The notes under the pieces: model-generated
What the model was told of the DNA's origin: nothing
Databases searched by the model: none
Seen by the model: the letters and a program-made list of their open reading frames with translations, nothing else
Translations under genes and position numbers: made by a program
Part shown: piece by piece, positions 9,120-15,245 of the stretch
How positions within the stretch are numbered: the stretch's first letter is position 1
Layout: each line of letters begins with the position of its first letter
Assembly: GCA_003833135.1 (NCBI GenBank)
Contig: QZLH01000352.1
Coordinates: forward strand, 1-17,500
Direction: 5' to 3'
Source: Oehlia diaphana
Lineage: Eukaryota; Glomeromycota; Glomeromycetes; Glomerales; Glomeraceae
DNA length: 17,500 nt

Positions 9120-9386
9120 TCATAGTATACTTATAATCATTAAAATGGGTTTGGTGCTACCGCAGATATCAGCTAAAGTAAATTCGTTAGATATTGATAA
9201 ACTCCATTTTATATTTTCCAAAGGCATATCAATATTTTTAAATCCAGCACAATTTATCTCACGTAATTGTCGTACAGTGAACTCCAGTCTAGTTAGGCTT
9301 CTTTTAATTATGTCACATAACAACGAGTTTGTTTTCAAGCGATCTCTAAAAATTAACATAATATTAAAATATAGAAAATGATACTA
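9120..9386 (-). pseudogene. Small coding fragment, family unknown
   Basis: The minus-strand frame is open from 9386 to a TGA at 9120, with a possible Met at 9359 (79 residues). It reads like real protein, with mixed hydrophobic and charged segments such as 'RLEFTVRQLREINCAGF' and 'SNEFTLADICG'. A possible acceptor (TTTTTAG) lies just after the Met, so it may be one exon of a lost gene. No domain recognised. It sits directly beside the MITE cluster. Confidence 0.35.
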
Positions 9387-9565
9387 GTAATATCATTGGT
9401 TATCTACGGAATTCGTATTGTCTTCACCGACGTCGGATATTGCGTAAACGTATCGTAATTGAGCGTGCATTAAAAATTTCAACTTTTATTTATATATTTT
9501 GTTTATTTATAAATTAACACAAAAAGGAAGAAAAAATAAAAAATCTCTAATTTATAATTTATAAA

Positions 9566-11251
9566 TTAATATGTTTCTTCTATATATTTATACCAATTAA
9601 TATTTAAATCATCATATTTTTGAACTTTAATATTATAAGATTCAAATTTTTTCACTTGATCTTTCAATAAATATAATTCTAAACCAATAAGATCATCTCT
9701 AAAAGCTAAATATTTAACCTTTCTCTTTTTCATAATATATTTTTCTATATAATATAAAATATCTTGATCAACTACTTTAGTTTTATTTCTAATAACTAAT
9801 TTCTTAATTTTTTCAACAAAATTATTTTGTGAATTATTTAAAAATATTATGTTTCTAATAACTAATTTTTTAATAAAAGTATTTTGAAAATTATCTAAAA
9901 AAATTTTAAAATCATTTGTATTTATAGATAAAGATAATTTTAAATATTCTAATTTTGAAGGTAATATTTGACCTAATTCTTTTAATACAATTGAACTTAA
10001 TCTTATATCAACATTAGGAATGAAATGAAATTCTATAGAAATATAATTAAGATTTTGACCAGAATTTTTAATTAAATCAAAAGAAGGAAAAATATATTCT
10101 GGTGTATAAAAATATGAAAAATCAAAAAAATTGATTTTTTTACAATATGATAAAATTTTTTCAACCAATTGTTTACTAGTATTAGGTTGATTATCTATAA
10201 TAAAAGTTCTAAAACCTATATTTTCTAAATAATTTTTTGATTTTTGTAATAATAATTGTAATAATTTAATATCTATACTTTTAATTAAATATAAAGATCT
10301 TAATTTAAATGGTTTACTAGTAATATTAATAATTTGTTGAATAAAATTATAATTTAAAGAATGACAATAAAGTATATGAATAGATTCTAAACAATTTAAT
10401 TGTTCAAAAACTTCTTTTAATATATTTATATCTTTAAAATCTGTTCCATAAAATATGATTTTTTTTAAAGTATTTGAACAATTAAAATTTTTTAATGATA
10501 ATAATGAATGATATAAAGGAAAACTATTATATTTAAATAATATTGTTTTGAGACTTTGTTGAGAATTAATTATACATGATGAAAAATTTTCATTTAATCT
10601 ATGATCACTAAATTGAAAATGTAAAGTTGAAATTGATTTACAATTTAAACTAAATAATGAAATTATTGAATCAATTTTTGGTAAATCTGAAATTCCTTCA
10701 AGTTTTAAATTTTTAATATTATAAATGAAATTTGGATTTTTTAAAATTAATTCAGATGCATCATTTAAATAATCATGATGAACATAAGCAATTACAAAAG
10801 TATGTAAATCTGCTCCATTTTCAATAAATATTTTAAATAATGATTTATAAATTAATCTTGTTGAATCTGAAGGACATGTATATTTTATAGAACAATTATT
10901 AAGAGCTGCAACCCATGATTCAATAGAATAATCTATTTGAATATTTAAACTTTTAATGTAACTAGGATAATTAAATAAAATATTTGAAGGAAATAATTTT
11001 TTATCAATTCCGTAATTATTTAATTTTATTTTATCATCATCATTTAAATTATATAAATAAATTTTAATAAAATCATAATTTTCAGTAGGAATTGAAAATG
11101 GATCCTCCCATAATATTGGAATCGCTATACGACAAAATAATCTATTAACTAAAATGCATGAATATAAAGTTGAAAAATCATTTCGAAAATATTCAATAAT
11201 TTCATTTGTTAATTCAGGTATATCCCCAGAAAATATTTTTGAACATGCCAT
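9566..11251 (-). CDS. F-box protein with LRR-like region, second copy
   Basis: Single-exon product of 561 residues, paralogous to the gene at 5401-7041. The same start 'MACSKIFSGDIPEL', F-box (about 8-50), 'LWEDPFSIPTENY', and C-terminal 'YKYIEETY' are all retained. It is slightly longer, mainly from a 'LNENFSS' insertion near residue 225 and an extra copy of 'NSQNNFVEKIKKLVIRN' near residue 480, which looks like a small local duplication of the 'NTFIKKLVIRN' segment. The intact frame across about 1.7 kb suggests recent selection. By family it should be a substrate adaptor of an SCF ubiquitin ligase; the substrate cannot be told from the sequence. Confidence 0.9.
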   Translation of the reverse strand: MACSKIFSGDIPELTNEIIEYFRNDFSTLYSCILVNRLFCRIAIPILWEDPFSIPTENYDFIKIYLYNLNDDDKIKLNNYGIDKKLFPSNILFNYPSYIKSLNIQIDYSIESWVAALNNCSIKYTCPSDSTRLIYKSLFKIFIENGADLHTFVIAYVHHDYLNDASELILKNPNFIYNIKNLKLEGISDLPKIDSIISLFSLNCKSISTLHFQFSDHRLNENFSSCIINSQQSLKTILFKYNSFPLYHSLLSLKNFNCSNTLKKIIFYGTDFKDINILKEVFEQLNCLESIHILYCHSLNYNFIQQIINITSKPFKLRSLYLIKSIDIKLLQLLLQKSKNYLENIGFRTFIIDNQPNTSKQLVEKILSYCKKINFFDFSYFYTPEYIFPSFDLIKNSGQNLNYISIEFHFIPNVDIRLSSIVLKELGQILPSKLEYLKLSLSINTNDFKIFLDNFQNTFIKKLVIRNIIFLNNSQNNFVEKIKKLVIRNKTKVVDQDILYYIEKYIMKKRKVKYLAFRDDLIGLELYLLKDQVKKFESYNIKVQKYDDLNINWYKYIEETY

Positions 11252-11330
11252 ATTTAAAAGGAAAGTAAAGAGAAAAAAAAAAAAGAATGGGAAATAGGAA
11301 AAAAGAAGAATGGCGTTCTATATACGGTTG

Positions 11331-11375
11331 TGTCGATCATTGGTCATATGGGAACACGAAATTGTGTTCGTATAT
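11331..11375 (-). promoter_or_regulatory. Upstream block shared with the first F-box gene
   Basis: TGTCGATCATTGGTCATATG, then AACACG and GTGTTCGTA, about 80 bases before the ATG at 11251. It matches the block at 7144-7190 in order and spacing. ACACGAAATTGTGTTC is a partial palindrome. Confidence 0.4.
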
Positions 11376-11438
11376 GCATTATTATTATAATGAATACAAT
11401 GAAAAATGATGATTTATTTATATGACGTGAAACTTATA

Positions 11439-11450
11439 CTTTTATATATA
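11439..11450 (-). promoter_or_regulatory. TATA-box-like site of the second F-box gene
   Basis: The minus strand reads TATATATAAAAG, a close fit to a TATA box, about 190 bases upstream of the ATG and about 65 bases upstream of the shared block. It is preceded by GATC, as at the equivalent place before the first paralogue. Confidence 0.4.
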
Positions 11451-11604
11451 GATCAAACAGGATCGAAAGAAATACCAATATTAGTAAGATTCGGAGTTAG
11501 TGCCGGTCATTGTTATAAAATTCAGGCTGGTACTATGCAAAAAGAGAAGATCTACCAATTTGATTAGTAAAGTTTTTTATATTATATTTATGCGTTTACA
11601 AATA

Positions 11605-11781
11605 CAGTCATGGCAATTACCAAATTGGAAAGTTTCTAAACTTTCAATTGGTGAAAACTTTCATTTATTATATTATCTATTTAATAAAAAAACATTTTTT
11701 CATGAACATAAGAAAAATAAACATTATATATTTATTAAAATAATTATTAAATTTATTCAAACTTGGTAATTGCCTAGACTT
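11605..11781. mobile_element. 177-bp MITE-like element with GGCAATTACCAA ends
   Basis: Perfect 12-base inverted copies GGCAATTACCAA (11612-11623) and TTGGTAATTGCC (11763-11774), extended outward to CAGTCA on the left and GACTT on the right. TA precedes CAGTC on the left, as for Tc1-mariner elements. Just inside the left end, CCAAATTGGAAAGTTT and AAACTTTCAATTGG form a further hairpin. The 89-codon plus-strand frame at 11500-11769 runs through the element and is treated as chance. Confidence 0.6.
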
Positions 11782-12140
11782 AAACATTTGAAGTACAAAT
11801 ACGCATATATACGTAATTTTTTTTTTGAAAAATATTTTTGTTTAATTTTTATGCATTTTTTTTTTCTAATTAATTTTGTGAAAAAAATCAAGTGAAACGT
11901 TAATTGTCATTTACGTACAGTAAATGGATAAAGAATCATTATCTTCTTTCCCACCCCTTTCTTTACACATGGAGAAAGTTTATATTATAGATAGATTTAT
12001 TGTTCATTCTTAAAATGAAAACGTGCATATTTTATATTTTTACAATCATATGTCACTACCTTTAGCAGCAAGATTAACACGGTTTGACATGAACCACAAT
12101 GTTGTAAGAAAGGCTAATTTTGTGTTGTGAAACATTGTAA
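11782..12140. other. Intergenic region, nothing firm
   Basis: Mostly AT-rich. A 26-codon plus-strand frame from an ATG at 12050 ('MSLPLAARLTRFDMNHNVV') reads like protein and may belong to the relic that follows, in a different frame. Confidence 0.35.
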
Positions 12141-12419
12141 ACATTAAACAGGAATTACATTTGTAAATTTGTGAACGAAAGTTCTCAAGGATTTCAAGGA
12201 TTAGTAGCATCAGCCTGAGCCCTGAGGAGATGTTCAACATTTCTTAATGTAATAACAATCAATCATAAATCTCCTTTTGAATATGGAGGTTACATTGAAA
12301 TTAGTTTTGAATTAACGTTCCCGCCAACGAGATTAATGTAGCACAGCATCTTCGAGTTGATCATCCTTAAATTCGTCTCGATACTTAAACAAATTTTTAT
12401 AGATACTTTTAAAGTATAA
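12141..12419 (+). pseudogene. Coding relic resembling a ubiquitin-conjugating (E2) enzyme
   Basis: One plus-strand frame runs the whole length with two internal stops (TGA 12216, TAG 12339). It contains 'SSQGFQGLVASA', then 'LNVITINHKSPFEYGGYIEI', 'FELTFPPT' and 'HSIFELIILKFVSILK'. The order GF.GLV, a hydrophobic strand, (Y/F)E.GGY, F...FP, H..IFE, VSIL follows the E2 core of the CDC34/UBC7 type (EGF.AGLVD, WNV.I.GPP, YEGGYF, FP..YP..PP, HPNI, VCISIL). The YP..PP loop and the catalytic cysteine are absent. The match is by eye. The gene is broken and not expected to be functional. Confidence 0.35.
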
Positions 12420-12684
12420 TAGATTTATATCCAAGAAAATTTTATGATTTCACATACTGAATAAGCAAAAAACTTTTCCTTTACGTCGTTTGATTTTCAA
12501 CTGTTTGTAAACATAAACAAACAAATTGGAAATCTCGGGTTTATTTAATTATATCTTCAACTTAGCCCTGTGTGACCTAGGGGTCGTACGAAATGTCGAC
12601 AGTCGATACCAACTTTTTTTTCAAGGATGAAATTATTTGAGATCGCCTCATCAGGGTACTTGCATTCTTCAATGGTATCTGGGT
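12420..12684. other. Intergenic region before the repeat array
   Basis: AT-rich, then moderately GC-rich near 12565-12610 (CCTAGGGGTCGTACG and TGTCGACAGTCGATA). No gene seen; the short plus-strand frame at 12627-12809 runs into the repeat array and is discarded. Confidence 0.4.
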
Positions 12685-12787
12685 TTTTCGGCGAAATCCA
12701 TTTTACCGAAACCCATTTCGCCGAAAGGATATTTCATCGAAGGGATATTTCGCCGAAAAGACGTCTCTCCGAAATACCATTTCACCG
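12685..12787 (+). repeat. 17-bp-period ATTTCGCCGAA array, left part
   Basis: About six degenerate units of the form (C/T)ATTTCGCCGAAAGG, including ATTTTACCGAAAC, ATTTCATCGAAGG and ATTTCGCCGAAAAG. The unit core TTTCG(G/C)CGAAA is itself palindromic. The array is cut at 12787 by the hAT-like element and resumes at 13757. Confidence 0.75.
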
Positions 12788-13764
12788 CAGTGTTCGGCAA
12801 ATGACTTGAATAAGTCATTTGTCATTTGTCATTATTTGTCAAAGTTTTTATTGATAATTTTATTTAAACATAAAGTAAAGAAACAAAATATAAAAAATAA
12901 ATTTTGTTTTATCTATGTAACAAAAAAATTTTTTCATAGTGGCAAAGATTTTATCACGTGATTTATAATTTATATTTAACGAAAGAAAAATTTATAATTT
13001 AACCATTTTTCGTTCGCTTTCCAAATAATTTACTAATTTTGCAATTTCTTGCCTTAACAATCAACTCAAATTTACCGACTAGCTAAATAAGTCATACTGT
13101 AAGTTCTAACATTCCTGTAAATTAGCAGTCTTGAATCAAAATTATCCATATAAATTTTATTTAACACTTTAAAATCCCATTAATTTTTACATTACTTGAT
13201 TTATTTTAGCATTATAATTTTAAAGTAAATGAATTAGGCAATCATTTATATAATGATTACTAAGTATATAAATTATAAACTAAGATTAAAAATCATGTTA
13301 TATATAAAAAATGCAAATTACAAGTCAAAATTTGGATTATTTAGCTGAAATTGCTTTTTAAAATTTGAAGCCATACAATAGATTTTAATGTAATTTTTTT
13401 ATTGGCTTGTTTCTAAATTTTTATGGAGTGTTGAAGGATAATACCGTAACAACAAATTTAAGTCAACATAATGATATTATATATAATAGTTATGCAAAAA
13501 TGATTTATGAAAAAAAAAACTTAATTTTTCGCTTAGTATTATCACAAATCACGTGATTCCGCAATTAGGAATTGTCCAATAATTTTTCAGCATTATAATG
13601 ACAAATGATCAAATGACAAATGATTGGTGTCATTTGATCATAATCATAAATCGTTTGGCATTTTTCATTTCGCAAATGACCCAAATGACAAATGCCAAAT
13701 GATTTATGATAATGACAAAGGATTATGCAAATCCTTTGAATCATTTCCGAACACTTTTTCACCG
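12780..13764. mobile_element. hAT-like non-autonomous element with 8-bp target duplication
   Basis: The element body is 12788-13756 (969 bp). The left end is CAGTGTTCGGCAAATGAC; the right end reads in complement AAGTGTTCGGAAATGA, so the ends match except for the outermost base. Both sides are flanked by TTTCACCG (12780-12787 and 13757-13764), an 8-base direct repeat as expected for hAT elements. The subterminal parts carry inverted clusters of (A)AATGAC/GTCATTTG words (12798-12841 and 13595-13740). ATCACGTGAT occurs near both ends of the interior (about 12954 and 13547). The interior is AT-rich with no transposase frame, so it depends on a transposase supplied elsewhere. Confidence 0.7.
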
Positions 13765-13858
13765 AAACTCCCATTTTGCCGTGACGAAGCTATTTTATCG
13801 AATGAACATATCGCCAAATGGTCATTTCGTCGAATGCACATTTCGTCGAAAAATTATT
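13757..13858 (+). repeat. ATTTCGCCGAA array, right part
   Basis: Continues the array interrupted at 12787 in the same orientation: TTTCACCGAAACTCC, ATTTTATCGAATG, CATTTCGTCGAATG, ATTTCGTCGAA. Degeneration is greater than in the left part. Confidence 0.65.
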
Positions 13859-14097
13859 TTTCCATTTGGTTATGTTTTTAGACTAAATACATAAAAGAAA
13901 CGTTTTCTTTAAAAAATTTTTGAATTAGCTGATTTTTATTAAATTTATCTCGTTGTTTATAATAATTTATTTCTTAACAATTAATATTACTAGTTACTTA
14001 AATGTTAAAATGATAATATCCTGGAAAAAAAAATTCTCTAAAAATAATTTAAATTTTATTTTCATTGCGCGATGATATTTTTTATTAAAATGTTAAT
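13859..14097. other. AT-rich spacer between the inverted arrays
   Basis: No gene or repeat seen; it forms the centre between the plus-orientation array and the inverted array that follows. Confidence 0.5.
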
Positions 14098-14245
14098 CGC
14101 GGCGAAATGGAATGGACGATTCGATAAAATGCACTTTCGGCGAAACGTACTTTCGGCCAAACGTCTTCGGTGAAATATCTCTTCGGTGAAATGACATCGG
14201 AGAAATGAGTTTCGGTGAGATGGATTTCGGCGAAATGTACGTAAC
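14098..14245 (-). repeat. ATTTCGCCGAA array in inverted orientation
   Basis: About eight units such as TTTCGGCGAAACG, TTCGGTGAAAT and TTTCGGTGAGATGG. Read on the minus strand it begins ATTTCGCCGAAATCCAT and then ACCGAAACTCATTTC, lining up with the start of the left array at 12692 (CGAAATCCATTTTACCGAAA). The pair of arrays forms long repetitive inverted termini, like foldback elements. Confidence 0.7.
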
Positions 14246-14499
14246 TTTCTTCAATAGAATTCTTGCATATATATATGTGTCGAGTTAGATTTACCATTAA
14301 AAAAATTTAAGTTACAGGAAAATTATACATTTTTAATAATTTAATAATTTACATATTATTTTTAATTTACTACTTATTAGTTTTAAATTTTGTTAATTTT
14401 ACAATTAATTGGCCTCTTCGCCACAGTATTCAATGTCGTAAAAAGTGAAAGATCGTCAGTATAGAAATACTGAATTGAATGGGTTCTGGTTCATGTTTC
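14246..14499. other. Intergenic spacer, minor hairpin only
   Basis: AT-rich. TCAGTATAGAAATACTGA at about 14457 is a perfect 7-bp hairpin with a 4-base loop. No gene seen. Confidence 0.4.
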
Positions 14500-14780
14500 A
14501 TCGACAATAATTTTACCGTCAATCATTTTCACTGATAATTATCACTCGCCGACAGACGTTTCACCGGCAATCATTTCATTTAAATGATAGGATTCATTTT
14601 ATCGACTGTCACTCCTAATCCACTTATCCTAACCTTACTTTAACCCTAATTCTAACCCTAATTAACCCTAATTTTCTTACCTCTACGATGAGATGATTGT
14701 CGGCGAACATTTGTCTGTGAAATGACCCTGTCAGTCGGTGATATGATTGTCGGTGAAATGATTTTTGGTGAAACGAATGT
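14500..14780. repeat. Second inverted array (TTTCACCGGCAATCA type)
   Basis: The left half (14500-14585) has units like CATCGACAAT, ACCGTCAATCATTTTCACTG and TTTCACCGGCAATCATTTCA. The right half (14690-14780) has the inverted form GATTGTCGGCGAAC, GATTGTCGGTGAAATGA and TTTGGTGAAACG. The centre holds the telomere-like repeat. It is related in style, not closely in sequence, to the ATTTCGCCGAA arrays. Confidence 0.6.
14628..14672. repeat. Interstitial telomere-like CCCTAA repeats
   Basis: CCTAACCTTACTTTAACCC is followed by TAATTCTAACCCTAATTAA and CCCTAAT: three exact AACCCTAA words plus a degenerate copy. This is the C-rich strand of a TTAGGG-type telomere repeat, at an internal position. Confidence 0.6.
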
Positions 14781-15029
14781 GACTCGTTTAATGAACGTGC
14801 ATATTTGGCGTCATATTTTAGTGGAACAATATCTAGCTATTATGAAAATATTTAAATCGTATAATAGGGACGTAATTATGTATTATACACCAAGTGCTAG
14901 TTTCAACATAAATATGGTGTTCTTTCAATTAAGATAAACCAAATACTTAACGCATAGAATCTAATTCAAGGTCGCACAAAAAAAAGAAAAGCGATAAAAG
15001 TTTTTTAAAATCTTTTATTATTAAAACAT

Positions 15030-15245
15030 GACTTTTTCTACATAACATTTTACTACTGAAACATGAAAAAATCTACTAATATGTCTCTTTTTCTACATAA
15101 CATTATACTACTAATAACATGAAGAAAATCTATTAATATATGTCTCTTTTTCTACATAACATTTTACTACTAAAAACATGAAAAAATCTACTAATATATC
15201 TCTTTTTTGTTTACATAACATTTTACTAATCTACTAATATGTCTC
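15030..15245 (-). repeat. Four-copy 55-59-bp tandem repeat over the 3' end of the third F-box gene
   Basis: Plus-strand marker (C/T)TACATAACATT at 15038, 15093, 15152 and 15211, each with a following ATCTA(C/T)TAATAT and TCTCTTT. On the minus strand each unit carries the equivalent of the gene's last codons and stop (AAAGAGACATATTAG) plus about 40 bases of 3' UTR. The true stop is in the copy nearest the gene. Confidence 0.75.

Noticed and set aside
11500..11769. 89-codon plus-strand frame
   Set aside because: Its second half is the MITE-like inverted repeat; the frame is probably chance.
12046..12240. 64-codon minus-strand frame
   Set aside because: Opposite strand of the E2-like relic and its upstream fragment, which read better on the plus strand.
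13565..13894. Several 60-85-codon frames around 13.6-13.9 kb
   Set aside because: They consist of the AATGAC-type subterminal repeats and the ATTTCGCCGAA array.
12685..14780. CRISPR-like array
   Set aside because: Units are degenerate, palindromic and contiguous with no unique spacers of constant length, in a eukaryotic context.
14722..14937. 71-codon plus-strand frame
   Set aside because: Starts inside the inverted array; the remainder shows no recognisable motif.
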